Shown: positions 48,301 to 60,954, counted from the first letter of the stretch. The stretch is DNA of 64,000 bases from Theropithecus gelada (GCF_003255815.1 NC_037673.1:90208902-90272901), one strand, 5' to 3'. Notes: generated by a model not told the origin, from the sequence alone. Numbers and translations are program-made.

Positions 48301-49152
48301 AGTATGTTACCTTTTATTTTTAAGTGTCAGCTTAATATGCAGAAAAACTCTTCCATTAAGAAAGGTGAAACAATAACATAAATTCTACAATCAGTATAAG
48401 CCTCTTAAATTTCTTTTCATATTTCCTTTTCAGTATTCTTAAGTGTTCATTCTATTCTTACACAAAGCACTGAACAGAATTCTAGAGTTTATTTGAACTC
48501 TGTCTCCATCTAAAGGCTTTACAATGTATTGGATTTTTTTTGCTTGCAAGAAAATTCTAATCTTGGTGTCTTTAGGATATTGCATATTAATTCAATTGAG
48601 TAGGAAAAAATAGGTCAACTATTAACCTGGAATGTGCTTTTTAAATAATAATGCTTTAATGAAACTGTATTATTTGTCAAGGGAAAAAAGTATATACCAA
48701 AGGCCAAAAAATTGAATTGTTTAATGTGCTTTGCAAGTAAGATTAAAAGCTAACTCTACTCACCATGAATCTACTTTATAAAATTTAATGTTTACGAAAT
48801 ATTTTCATACATTAATAAACAGAGTAAAAATAAAGAAAATTATGTACTTATGCCTCTATATTTAGAGCCAAATTTCCATTCCAGAACCTCAACTTTGTAA
48901 CAAAAAGGCACAATTTTAAATGTTTCAAACGTTGAAAACAATCTTAGAATTTTTAAGTGTCTAATAAAAGGTCCACATTTAAAAAATTTTCTGTAAAGCA
49001 AGAAAAGGGAGCTGCTGTGACATTTTAAAGAGTAGCATGTCCTGCAATCTTCTAAATATCCTTTGTTCCAACCCCATCAATAATTTTGGGAGCTGCAATA
49101 GGCAAGTTAGTTTTCAGGTAAATGCACAGTTTAGCACAAATATGCAAAATAC

Positions 49153-49207
49153 TATGGAAATATTGGAATATATTTCCATATACGATTCCATATATGGAAT
49201 AGCATGG
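49153..49207. repeat. AT-rich cluster of overlapping inverted repeats
   Basis: Contains the perfect 16-bp palindrome ATTCCATATATGGAAT (49185-49200). Just upstream is the near-palindrome TGGAATATATTTCCA (49164-49178). The TGGAA/TTCCA words recur at least six times in about 55 bases. Confidence 0.8.
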
Positions 49208-50769
49208 AAAATACTACACTTTGGGAACATTAGGGATCTTTAAAGAATATACTTAGAAAACAACAAAGAATTTATCTTGGAGATTATTATCAGGAAACTT
49301 TTGGACCATACTGATCTGTTAGGTTTGATTCACTTAAAAAAAATTTATAGCAACTCCCTATTTTAAGCAATGTGTTGTGGGTCGTAAAGAGGGTGAGTGG
49401 AATGGGTGTACATTTGCAGAGAATATTCTGACACTAATTTGATTTTTCTTTTTCTCTTTTCCATCTAGAGTATTTTGAGGCCTGAGGACATTATGTCAGA
49501 AAATTTAAAAATGGAGCATGTTTTGTATGTCAAAAAAATCATAGTCAGAAAACTTCAGTTCTTTTCTTATATCCCTTTCTATAAATAATATTTTTTATCT
49601 TTTTTATATAAAGAATAATCACCTCACAAAAGAAAGTCCTAGTGGGTTTAGACCTACATTTGGACTGAAAAGAATGTCTGTGGTGAATGGTGAATTGTAG
49701 CATAAAAGCCTGAATGAAAAGAATGTTCATGAAACTTCACACAAAACCTCCAAACCGTTATATCATGAGCTCCCCACAATATAACACAGAGCTCTACATC
49801 CCAGGAAAAGCCTGCCTGGTCTACTTATCATTCCTGCTTTATGTAGTGTACTGTGTGATTGCTAAATTAGTATATAATGCATTTATAATATTTATAGTAC
49901 CAACATTTAGTTAAATAACCTTTATGTAAGATTTATGTTGTTTTTTTTATTTCTCATTTAATGGCAAATTATGAAGAGCATGTTTCATAAAGATAATTCT
50001 CCATTTAAATTCATCAGTCCATTAAATATTAAAATTATGTTTCTGATGCAATCGAGAACAAATTTGTCCAGCTTCAGTGATTATTTGCACTCATAAAAAT
50101 TAGGCTTGATTAATAAAATTTAAATGCTTGATTAAGTTGACATTTTCATGTTCCATTCTGATTTATTAAAATTAGTCTCCATCTCCAGGCCTGGTATGCT
50201 GGTGTAGGTTTACCTTTCCCCTCCTCTCTTACCAGACATCCTGAGCGAGGCTGTTAGAAAGGAGGATTTTGCTTTTGGACTCAATGATAATTTCAGTGAA
50301 ACGCCCTGTTCTTCGCTCATGGTACTGCCTGCCTTTGTCTTCATGCACTGTGCACAGTGGAGATTTGTATTACAATAATCAAGAAAAATGTGTCTTTCAA
50401 ATATCTATGGATATGACCTGTAAAATGGCATATGCTTATGGTATTTCTGTAAAATTCAGTTACTAAGGTGCTTTACATTGTTGAAGACTGCTTTGCTCAA
50501 GTTTCTTCATATGCTTTTATTGATAAAAATATAGTTTTTATTTTTTGTGGGACTTCTGTATACATTGCAAGGGGACTATGGATACAGGAAATCTTACTGT
50601 GGCAATGCTATTATCTGTCTACAGGCTTAAAACCAAGAAAAATGACTGATGGCCATGAAAAACCATTCTCTTCAACAGGACTTACAAGGGAACTCTTCAA
50701 GAGAAATAGTGACATATAATGTCTAAGCTCCCACTTGCTTGCTGTTTTACACATGGCAAGGTTCCCAGG

Positions 50770-50990
50770 TGTCATCTATTGAGCACTTACTCTATGCTTA
50801 ACATGTGTTGTCTCTTAAATTCTTAGAAGACTCTAATAAGGTACCTATTGTTCCCATTTTATTGGTGAGGAAATTGAGGCATAGCAGAATGAATAAACTT
50901 GTATAGCTAATAAGTAGAAGGTTTGGAATTAAATCCCAGATCTTCCGAATTTCAAAGTTTGGGCTTTTAACCTCAAGCCACTGGAAAGAT
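50770..50990 (-). repeat. MIR SINE
   Basis: Reversed MIR: 'ctattgagcacttactctatgctt', 'tattggtgaggaaattgaggcatagcag', 'aattaaatcccagatcttccgaattt', 'gggcttttaacctcaagccactg'. Nearly full length. Confidence 0.88.
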
Positions 50991-52639
50991 ATAGCGGTAA
51001 CACTTATCTTAAAGGTGTTTTTGCTGTTGCCTATGGGAGTATAACCATTTGAAAACTTTATTTAGGTAAACTGACTGTCTCCTGTTTAAGCAATGCTATC
51101 AGAACATTCAGTTAGTTTCTAAAGAACTGATAGTGTATACTAGTTTTCTTTTTTTGTATAATGAAGTAAATTCAGTAAGTAATACATGACAAAAAAATGT
51201 CCTTGAAGGTGTATTTTAGTTTGATCACTGAAACATACTGTTTCAGTTCTAGGTACATAAGGGTAGAAAGGCCTGAAAGTTGTATGCTCTTGACAAAGGT
51301 GTCTCATACAATGCTTTAAAAAATGAACACAAAACTCTCAGCGTTATTGGACTTCCTAATAGTTCTGATTTATAAACACTTTCCACAAGCAGATAAAGAC
51401 ATATAATTTGGTTTCCACTTTTAGTTTGTTAATTGGGGTCTTAGAATTTCTTGTCACCTTTCTAAACCAAGGACAATAGTTCTCCACAAATATATGAAAC
51501 TCTCTGCCAGCACCACCCTTCCCCCACCACCACCACACAGAGAACAATGATCAAGACTAGAAATGCAAACTAGTTCTAAGGTCATGAGTCAGGCAGAAGG
51601 TACTTCTGTTGGCCCCTTTTCCTCTCTCCCTCCCCAGGTTTAGAATAGTTTGGCTCTCTGCCAAGAGGAGAGTGCAAAGTCATTTAGAAAGAACAATCAG
51701 GAAATAATCACTGGAAATCGGTAGGATAACACATCCACCCTCAAACCAGAATTGGGGGTATCCTTATTTTCCTCCCCAGTCTTACATCTCAATTGAAGAA
51801 ATGACAGTCCTGAGGGCAGATATTTGGAAGAACAGAAATGCTAAGACCCTTTGGCAGATATATGGGTGGACACTTTGGAGAACCATCAAGATGGTGAACT
51901 CTTTGGATCCATGGGAGGATTTGAGGGGTTTAGGAAGCTGGTTTTTCAGTGACTCTCTGGGGCTCCAGGGTTCAACTGTGGCTCAAATAAGTGAAAATCA
52001 ACCATTTATGGGAGCAAGAATTTCAGATATCCTTCAGAGTTGCCAAAAACAATTCATTTGGTAGAAAAGGAGTTGGGGAAGAAATCCTCTATAAGAACTA
52101 AGAGTACCTCTTTGCCTCATTATATTCTTATATGCATCTCTGGAGAACTGAACAAGGTGAGGAGAACTCAGGAAGATGGTGGAGGCTAAAATATGAGAGT
52201 AACTGGGAACAACCTCTAGGGCAACTACCACTAACTTTATATTGGAAGTCTCTCTTCTGAGTCCTACTAGAGCTAAAGCAAGAAGTGTGCATTCCAGTGA
52301 GGAGAATCTTTAGTAAATTGACTTTTAAAAATAGAAGTGTTTCCTTTACATCTTTCTGTATTTGAACTGACAGGTCACGTACTGGTAATACTCATCTTCC
52401 ATCATTCTACCATTTTATCTTTTCAATTTTCGGTTTGACTACAGTTTGAGAGTTGAGTAAAAAGGATAGCCAATAAACTCAAGAAGTATTAAAACCAAAC
52501 ATGGAGTTACTAAGTGAAAACAACAGACTGAGGCGTGAAGAACAGGTAGCCACAGGTAGCTATTTAATGCCCTGTTTCATTATATATGCATCACTCACAT
52601 ACATATATGCAGGAGTATCTACATGTCTTTTGACTGAAC

Positions 52640-52815
52640 ATTCTGCATGCTGTATACAGACCTCTATCACTGCACCTATTATATTCATATATTCTATTCA
52701 GTTGTTTCTCTCACTAAACCACAAACTGTCCTGGGCAAGCCATGTATCTTCATCATCTTTGAACCACAGTACTATTAGTGCCTATAAATGTTCAATAATA
52801 TTTATTGAAAGTAAT
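52640..52815 (+). repeat. L2 LINE 3' end
   Basis: 'cactaaaccacaaactgtcctgggcaagccatgtatcttcatcatctttgaaccacagta' and 'agtgcctataaatgttcaataatatttattgaa' match the L2 3' pattern. Confidence 0.65.
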
Positions 52816-53134
52816 TATGCATAAAAATTAGATAATATTTGATTTCGAAGGAAAGATCAGACTAAAATATTTTCTAACTTTTTTTAGTAACTCAGAGCAA
52901 AATGGTCCGAGCCATTTTGCTGTGTTGAGATTAGACACACAAATGGAAGATTCAATTAGAACAATCTGAGGAGGACCCACAGTGAGCCAGTTATGACAAT
53001 ATGAGAGTGCTGTCATTTTTATTGTTATGATTACTTTCTAATTTGGTCATGAAGTCTGTCTCTTGAGAGTGACCATGAGCCAAGAGAGCCATTTTCTAGA
53101 GTGCTCTGATGAGAGGAAAGTAAGACTCAGGTGT

Positions 53135-53700
53135 GTCAGTCAGACGAAACACATTGAGGAGGTGAACCCAAAGTGCATAAAACAAGAAATTTAGTACTTA
53201 CTGGTCCCAGAGAGGTTAGGGATGCCAATGGGAGACTGAGGGAAGGCTGGAGGCGGCAGGGAGCTCAGCCAGTGGGTGGGACACGCAAGAGAAAAAGAGG
53301 AGCCGTCAGACTATGCCTTTATTAAGGTCCATGGGTGTTATCCCGTGGCTGGTTTAAAGACAGCACGAGGGGAAATGCTGGCTTGGCTCCAGCGCTAACC
53401 ATTAGGTTTCATCATGGTCAGCAGCTGTGGGGTGTGTTGGGTCAATGGGATGAGAAGCAAGTGGGCTACAGCATAAACAACCACACAGAGAAGGTAAGCT
53501 TTAACTAGCCAAAGGGGACGGGTACTGCTAGGTTTCAAATAACTCATGTCAGGCCTTAAAATGGATGCCTAGGCAGCAACTATATGAAACAAATTTATGA
53601 CAGACGTGGGAACTCAGAGGTATGGGCTCATTTAACCTCTTAGCGTATGAGTTGGTAGGGTCAGACTGGTAGTAGGGGGTGAGTGTCAGGGATGGCTCTC
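53135..53700 (-). mobile_element. Probable solo ERV LTR, family not identified
   Basis: On the minus strand there is an AATAAAG signal (53317-53323 region) followed by a C/T-rich downstream segment. The block ends TTTCGTCTGACTGACA at 53135, the usual CA end of an LTR, and is more GC-rich than its surroundings. The 5' limit (somewhere at 53700-53750) and the target duplication are not resolved. A class I ERV LTR is likely but I cannot name it. No coding sequence. Confidence 0.5.
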
Positions 53701-53925
53701 CAAAAGAAAGAATAATGATAATTAGCGGCTACCCAGGCACAGCTGTATAAAATGTTAAAGGCTTAATGGGTTGCAAATTAATATTAACTACCAAAAACCT
53801 TCAAAATGTATATACTCTCACCCAGAAATTCTTCAAGGACTTTCCAAAGCATATTACCAGAAAGGGACCCAAAGGTTTCTTTAGGATTTTCTTCACAGTA
53901 CTGAGAAGGCAAAATATTTGAAGTG

Positions 53926-54240
53926 GGCCAGGCACGGTGGGTGACGCCTGTGATCCCAGCACTTTGGGAGGCCCAAGTAGGCGGATCACTTGAGGTCAGG
54001 AGTTCCACACCAGCCTGACCAACATGGCGAAATCCTGTCTCTACTACCAAAAAAAAAAAAAAAAAAAAAAAATTAGCCGGGCGTGGTGGCAGGTGCCTGT
54101 AATCCCAGCTACTAGGAAGGCTGAGGCAGGAGAATCGCTTGAACCCAGCAGGTGGGGCTTGCAGTGAGTCGAGATCACACCACTGCACTCCCACCTGGGT
54201 GACAGAGTGAGACTCTGACTCAAAAAAAAAAAAAAAAAAA
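53926..54240 (+). repeat. AluS SINE
   Basis: Complete Alu from GGCCAGGCACGGTGGGTGACG with an expanded middle A-run (54050-54071) and an A-tail to 54240. Flanks ATTTGAAG and AATTGAAG hint at the target duplication. Confidence 0.94.
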
Positions 54241-54280
54241 AATTGAAGGAAATATATCTAAAAACTGTCTAATTAAGAAG

Positions 54281-54436
54281 ACTGGTGCAGTGGCTTGCAC
54301 CCGTAGTCCCAGCTAGGCAGGAGGCTGAGGTGAGAAAACTGATTGAGTCTAGGAGTTCGAGGCTGCAGTGAGCTATGATGGCACCACTGCACTCCAGCCT
54401 GGGCAGCAGAGAGAGACCCTGTCTCTAAAATACACA
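54281..54436 (+). repeat. Alu right monomer (FRAM/AluJ fragment)
   Basis: Single right arm from ACTGGTGCAGTGGC through CACTGCACTCCAGCCTGGG to CTGTCTCTAAAA, followed by a short (AC)n. Lies 40 bases after the previous Alu. Confidence 0.82.
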
Positions 54437-54705
54437 CACACACTCATATAGTGAAAATTGTATAGAAATTAAAACTTATAGTAGACTGTTTTCCAGGAAT
54501 ATGAGGGATATTTCCAGATATGTTGCAGAATATAAAAAGCAGGTGAGCTAAAATGGGTTAAATGTGACTCAATTTTTATAAAAAACAAAACATGTGTGAT
54601 AAGAAATATACATTTACATTTGTAAGTATATTTTTAAGAAAACAGTAGAAGGCATAGAAAGAGTGTATAGAATATTTGGGAAACTACAAGTATACTCTGC
54701 TCCAG

Positions 54706-55617
54706 ATACTCCTGCAACTGCTGGGGCTATCCCATCCTGGCCCTCCTCATTTCCAGACCCACTACCTTGGAAGGTCTTCTTTTCCCAAGGTGAAAGGCCC
54801 CTCTTCCAACCCCTGTCTCGGGTGGGTCATAGCCTTCATGGCTGGACAGCCACCTCCTCATCAACGCCAACCGTGTTGCCTACAAGCCTGCTGTGCCAGT
54901 GGAGGAGCCCCGAAGACCATCCCAGGATGATGCACCCCATAAAAGTACAGTCTTGCAGGGGCTACAGCCACCCACAGTGCACCTGTGTCTTTGCCAGCCC
55001 TCTGCGGCTGCAGAGCCACCATGCATCACACTCAGACCTCAAACTCTTCACGTGCGGCACCTCGGGCAAGGGTTTCAAGCTCTTCCACCATGCTGCACAT
55101 CTGTCCTCAGTGCTCACGTGACTTCCAGGCCTCTGCTAAGTTCCAGACCCTGCCTACACTGCCCTTCTCCAGCCACCACGTCTGTCCCATGCTGCACCAT
55201 TCCCACCCACGTTCTGTGAGTACGGGCTTTGCAGACGTTACTGCCTTATTCTGGGCTTGAGTTTCCTCATATGTCCAAAGGGAGAAGCATCACTCTTTTT
55301 TTCTCTTTTCTAGTTGTGTCATGAAGACAAAAGGATTGCCTTCCCTGAGCCTGTGGACTGGGTGAATAGGAGGTAAAGCAGGGAACACAGGCCTGCGAGT
55401 CAGCTGGAACTACCTTCCCATCCAGCTGTGCTGCGCTAGCCTTTGCAAGTGGCTTGGTTTCCTGCTCTCCCAAGTGGCAAGCAATTGTCCAGAAGAAAGT
55501 GACAACAAAAGAGGATGGCCATGGTCTTGTTCATTTCTGTTTTCTCACCCTTAGGCCACTACTCCCACCTTTTGCTCAATAAACATTGCATACTCCAAAA
55601 CAAACAAAAGCAAAACA
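54706..55617 (+). pseudogene. ZNF580P: ZNF580-like processed pseudogene
   Basis: An intronless, GC-rich block in AT-rich intron. Three frames in turn read SSFPKVKGPSSNPC (from about 54765), VEEPRRPSQDDAP (about 54899-54938), then FASPLRLQSH, SHSDLKLFTCG and a degraded KGFK..HHAAHLS (about 54990-55110), and finally HICPQCSRDFQ (from 55097). The order and several identities (FASPLRLQSH, SHSDLK.FTCG) match my recollection of ZNF580, a small C2H2 zinc-finger protein of about 172 residues with a proline-rich N-terminus and three fingers. Frameshifts, stops and lost zinc ligands (for example HPQC and CGTSGKG in place of intact C-x2-C pairs) show it is dead. The 3' UTR-like tail has AATAAA at 55578-55583, then A-rich sequence. 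ZNF581 or another small zinc-finger gene is a less likely source. Confidence 0.82.
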
Positions 55618-55635
55618 CCACCACCACCACCACAC
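55617..55635. repeat. (CCA)n short repeat after pseudogene tail
   Basis: About five CCA/ACC units directly after the A-rich tail of the retrocopy; probably grew from the poly-A junction. Confidence 0.8.
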
Positions 55636-57564
55636 ACATAAACAATCCTGTTGGAATACTGAGGAGGATGAAGCTGAAACTATGGTTTAGGTGGGGCCTG
55701 CTCCTGACGGGTCTTCTATACTTGAAGATGTTGGGGAATACCTTTATTTCAGAACTGTCACCTCCCTACAGGTCTGGAGGTAAGAATAAAAGGTACAATT
55801 GAGATAGAGTTGCCAGATAAATATAGAACATCCACTTAAACTGCAATTTCAGATAAATCAAGAATGTTATAAAAACATATACGTGTAAGTATGTCCTGTT
55901 GTTATCTGAAATTTCCATTGAACTTGGCATCTGTGTTTTTATTTGCTAAATCTGACAACCCTAAATTGGGTACAAATTCATAGGGCTTCAGGGCTGGAAT
56001 TTGAGGGAAATTTGCAAAGTAGAAGGCCTGGTCATCTACTGAGAGGGAGGGGACAGTGGTGGGGGGACTTGGGATGAGTGAAGAAAATGTGGAGATCTTG
56101 TTGGTGCAAATCCAAAGCCTGATGACGATGGTTATTAACATGTTGGGTTGCACTATGTACAGCAAGTGATTATCTAACAAGGCTAAACAGTTGGTGAACA
56201 GCTTTGAGAGGGGTCACAGGGGATAAGCTTTCTACCAACATCTGATTGGCTGTTGATTCTACTGATTTATCCTAGTGATCGTGTTGGAAAACTAAAGGTC
56301 TGGTTCTTTTCATGGTCCTCCTCAGATTTTTTTCAAGCTGATGACCTTCTGAAAAAAATTGAGAAAATTGCTGTTGAAATAAGCACGAAGAAGAAAAGAG
56401 TGATCATCCATTTTTAGATGTGTTTACAGGCTGTATGACTCAGTGTTGCTTCTGCTAAGAGCACTGAATATGTGGTCTTTTTTGGTACTGAGAGGCAAAC
56501 ACAGGAAACTTGTGGTCTATGCTGCTTTCAGTGAATGATAAAACTCTTACTGAAGTAGAGAGAGTCTAACTGTACATTCAGAGTGCTTTGCATATGACGT
56601 CCTCTCCTCTGTCAGCTTGGCTTTGGCCAGCCTCTTTAGATCCTGTTAGGAATACTTGACTTATTCAGTATTCCATATATTCCACCACAGACTTCTTTGG
56701 AATGGAGAACACTGGCTGACAAAATAATAAATGTGCTTGATTTATAGGAGCTCAAGTCGATCAGATGTTTCTGTGGTGGACCATTCCAAACTGTTCAATC
56801 AACAGCACTTATGGCAAAGAGTGCTGCTCTTAGGAGCTTTATTTGTAGAGATAAGTGCTCTGGGTCTCATTGGAACAGACCTAATGGGAGACAATATTCA
56901 GTACTATTCTGAAAGGGAAATGAAGAAACAAATGCTTTGTCACGAGAAGGAGCTAACTAAACATTGCAGTATTTCCTAAAGTATTTTAGCAAGGCAGACT
57001 CTGTCTCAATTTGTGTCACAGTCATATCATGAGTCAGAGAATGATTTCATTGATCTGCCCCACTCTTCAGTCTTTTAATGCCACCATTGATTAGATAACT
57101 GAGATTGTTGTGTGGGAGGAATATCATGACAGTAAAAATGAATGTTCTTTTAAAGTGTAATTAAAAAACACAGCTTGAAGAATTTTCTTGTGTCAAAGAT
57201 ATTCAAAAATTGCTTTGACACAAAAAAATTTATTCACAAATATGAAGAAGTCAGCTTTGATGGACTCCTCCCATGGTCACCTTGGTGAATGGAAGGTAGC
57301 CCTCCTGGTCATGAATGCTTTGGAAATTAATGGTGGCATGTGGGATAGAATAGATGACTAGCACTAATTCATGTGAGGTTACTGGGTACCTCATAGGAAG
57401 GAATCTGGAGACAACAGGGATTCTATGCAAGGCCCTGGACACTAAGAAAGCAGTCCTTTGGGAAAGGAATGCCCATGCGTGTACCATAGATACAGCCTGG
57501 GACTTTACAACAGGGCACAATTGGGTTCACATCACACTTGCTCTGGGGAGTTGCTTACTTATCA

Positions 57565-57725
57565 TCCTTGATACTGAATTTTCTGATTCATAAAATGGGG
57601 ATAAAACTATTTAGAATTATTTACTTGATATAATTATTGTAAAGGAAAAAAGGAGGTGATGTCTCTAAAAGGCTTAGCAGGATGCCTGATACATAGAAAT
57701 TGCTTGATAAATATCCTTTCTGTTT
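57565..57725 (+). repeat. MIR SINE
   Basis: 'gaattttctgattcataaaatggggataaaac', 'ggcttagcaggatgcctgatacatagaaattgcttgataaatatc' are MIR 3' words. Confidence 0.8.
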
Positions 57726-57904
57726 CCCTCAATGAGAGATACGGAAGACATGAGATGAGGGGTGTGGGAAAATTACTACTTTCTATTAATATGTCGGCTA
57801 AAAGGTGTAGTTAGTGCTACTGGCTTTTCAGTAATTCGTGGGACAAACTTGCTGTAACAGTGCCCAGGGAGAGGTGGGATATATTCCCAGCAGGAAATGT
57901 GATT

Positions 57905-58340
57905 GACTGGTGGTTCGGAGTATAAACTTCAGGCAGACTGCTCTGTGTTCTAATACTGGTTCTGACACTTTCTGTGTGTTTTTCGATAAGTTATTTAATC
58001 TTTCTGGCCCTGTTTCCCTGTATGTGCAGTAGAAATGACACTTACAGGGTGTGCAATAGACCCCTGGTTTGCTTGGCTAACCTATTTCCTTTATTCTCCG
58101 TGACTTGATTCTCTTTTCTCAAGGAAGAGCTCTTGCAGCCATGCTTGTCTACATGAGCATGTTCCTTTGCTTACAACTGATGAAGGGACCTGGGTGGGGG
58201 GCGGCAGGTCACTTGACTTAGGAGGATCCAACCCATTGGCTGGGCTAACACAATCAGCTTCTCTCTCTTGGAGGAGGACTAAATGACATGGTGAATATAA
58301 AGTACTTCACACAGAGCCCAGGGTGTAATGATGTTTCAGT
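57905..58340 (+). repeat. MIR SINE split by about 220 bases of unknown sequence
   Basis: First part: 'gttcggagtataaacttcaggcagactgctctgtgttc', 'tggttctgacactt', 'taatctttctggccctgtttccctgtatg', to about 58046. MIR words resume at about 58268: 'gactaaatgacatggtgaatataaagtacttcacacagagccca'. The intervening 58047-58267 is more GC-rich and I do not recognise it. Confidence 0.65.
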
Positions 58341-59472
58341 AGTTTTTAAATCAAAGTAAAAGCCATTTCCTGGCATCTACTCTTCCACTTTCAAAATGTC
58401 TGTCTACAGTCACTGTAATTTGGATAGTTGGTACAAGCCTAATAGGCAATGCTGGTGAGAACTTTTCCCAGGTTTTGAAGTGACAGCTCAAACCAAGAGA
58501 AGGATGACATTCCTATCTTTATATCCCTTTCATGCCAGGGACATTTCTGAATGAAGCATGTCTTAAACGGTTTTCTCTGGAAAAGCCTAACAATTTTCAT
58601 GCTAGAAATTTTAATATCATAGTCCCAGTCTAGGTATATTTAGACCTAAGATTGCTTATTTTTAACAAGTCCAACTAGGAAATAGCAGAGGTGAAATATT
58701 TTTAACCATGCCTCTTTCACATGGGCACCCTCTGTGTCTACAGTTTTAACCTCAGGAATGGCTGTTTACTTATTCTGTCCTTAACAGGTTCAGCTCATTA
58801 AACGCTGCAAAACTTATTCAGCAAGGATTACATCTGCTTTTGCTCATTAAACTAGAATAGGCACCATGGTGGGGAAAAGGTATGAGGGTTCAGTGCCTGT
58901 AATCTTAAGGGTCTCCAAGAAAGGAAAGACTCTCCTTAAACAATACACACACAAAGAAACATTTTCCTGTTTGGTATTAATCTCAAATATTAGCCAATAC
59001 ATTGAAGACAGAATTTTACCCATCTATGCATTTTTCATCTTTCACAGTATTTCTTTGATTTTCTTCTTCAACTTCTTATGTCATGGAAATTGTGTTTCCT
59101 TTTCTTTCTTTTCTATGACCTGAAGGTCATTTTGATTTTTCTTTTATAGTTTTCACCCTAATTAAATTTTGTCAGCTGAATGTATAGATTTTTGTTTTGG
59201 TTTGGTTTGATTTTTGGTGGCAGAAAATTCTTTCTCTTTCTCTGTCTCTCTTTCCTAAAACAGAAAGTTTCCTGGTTTGGAATCAGCCAATGGTGTGATT
59301 AACGTACCTCGGAGATCCTGTAAAGTTTTCACTTATGCTGAAAGAGTCTGCAGTGTCTTTGGGATATCAATATGGACTTACAGGAAAATACCATCCTTCC
59401 AGTGCTATGCACTATGCAGGAGAGTCAATTCGTCACAGCATGGCAACCCCTACACACACTTTCCCTAAATTC

Positions 59473-59540
<68 letters not shown>
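59473..59540. repeat. (TG)n-(TA)n compound microsatellite
   Basis: TATA, then (TG) units, a single TATG break, more TG units, then (AT)5. An alternating purine-pyrimidine tract of about 65 bp. Confidence 0.96.
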
Positions 59541-60918
59541 GCATTCTGTAACCAGCAAAGTATAATCCAGGTTTCTTTTCAAAAGGAGCAACCGGTTCAA
59601 ATGCACAGCTGGATATGCCAGCAAACACATAATTAGACAAATTGGATTTAAGAGTTACGTAAGGTCTTAACTGAGCCAGTGAATAAGAAGCTGAATGAAA
59701 CGTTGTGATTGCTGCTCTGGTGCCTAGAAAGAACAGAATATGTGGATCTGTGTGTTTTGGGCAAATAAAAGGCAATTACTGGGAGTTATGGAGTGTAGTT
59801 GGCATTCCATGAGAGTTAGACTATAGAATGTTTCACAGTGGGTTGTGCTGGGGAAGAAAAATGTCCATGGCTAAAAGAGGAGCCTGTTAGAGGAGATGTA
59901 CTAAAAAGAAAAGATTTGGTAAATACTATTTTGAAGCTATATTTTGCAAAAATCATATGATATGCATTTTTTTCAATAGGCTATAAAATGTCTTAGAGAA
60001 TTTTAAGTACAAAAGGATACATTATATATTATTTTTCCTCTAAAAGTGGATGTTTCCAGCCAAGCCAGGTATATTCTGGAGAAGATAACAAGCAAAGTCT
60101 ACAGTTTCAGAATTTTTCACTAAGAATACCAAAACCAGTGACTAAATATTGAAGATAAGCCCCCTCATAGAATTAAGAAGCTAAAACTAAATTACCAGTT
60201 TTTCCTATTTGGAAATAATCTTATTTGCAAATTTGTCTCAAGGCAACAGAATGAAAAGTAGATATTCTTCTCTCTCGACAATCTCCACGAAGTAAATGGG
60301 ACAAAAAAGCAATTGTCTGAAAGAGTCCTATTTTCTTAAAGAAAACATCCTGAATTAATTGATGAAAGTACCTATTAGTCCCCATGACACCAATGCTTAT
60401 AGCATTTAGGGCTTGTCTGTTAGTGTGCAATTTAAATATATATCCATAAAATCCTTGCCAATAATACTAATAACTTCTTGTCTATTGATGCTGACTAAAC
60501 ATTAAAATCTCTATTAGCAATCTCATGTTTGTTTGATATACTTTACAAAGAAGGTTTTGAACATGTCTAATTTGCAAAGCAGGTACTACAGACAGTGACA
60601 AATACAAAGATGAACAGAGTTCCCTTCCCTCAAATTTATAATCTAGTAAGAAAGACAGAAATATAATAGAGAAGTAAACATGGTGTCTTGTTGGCAACTT
60701 TGTCACATACTAAAGGAAATTATTTTGAAGAATTTTATATTTTGCGTACATTGCTATTTGAAGTGTATTTTAATTGTGTTATTTAAAAGGGAAGTTCTTT
60801 TACATTGAAGGTATGTATGCAACCATTATGATGGTTACTATTAAGTATTATACACTACTTTTAAGCTGATGATCAAATAATTCTGCATCATTATGGGCAC
60901 AGTAGTTGGCAAAAGATC

Positions 60919-60954
60919 GATTTATGATCTGTTATAATCTACAGATCATAAATC
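60919..60954. repeat. Perfect 14-bp inverted repeat, 8-base loop
   Basis: GATTTATGATCTGT (60919-60932) and its exact reverse complement ACAGATCATAAATC (60941-60954) flank TATAATCT. No poly-T or promoter context gives it a role. Confidence 0.9.

Noticed and set aside
53784..54194. 136-codon minus-strand open frame
   Set aside because: Most of it is the antisense of the Alu at 53926-54240 (typical Alu-encoded words).
54663..55260. Three overlapping plus-strand frames as real zinc-finger genes
   Set aside because: They are successive frame-shifted pieces of one ZNF580-like retrocopy, with lost zinc ligands and stops.
59425..59775. 116-codon minus-strand frame with Thr-His repeats
   Set aside because: The repeat is the translated (CA)n tract; the rest has no coding signal.
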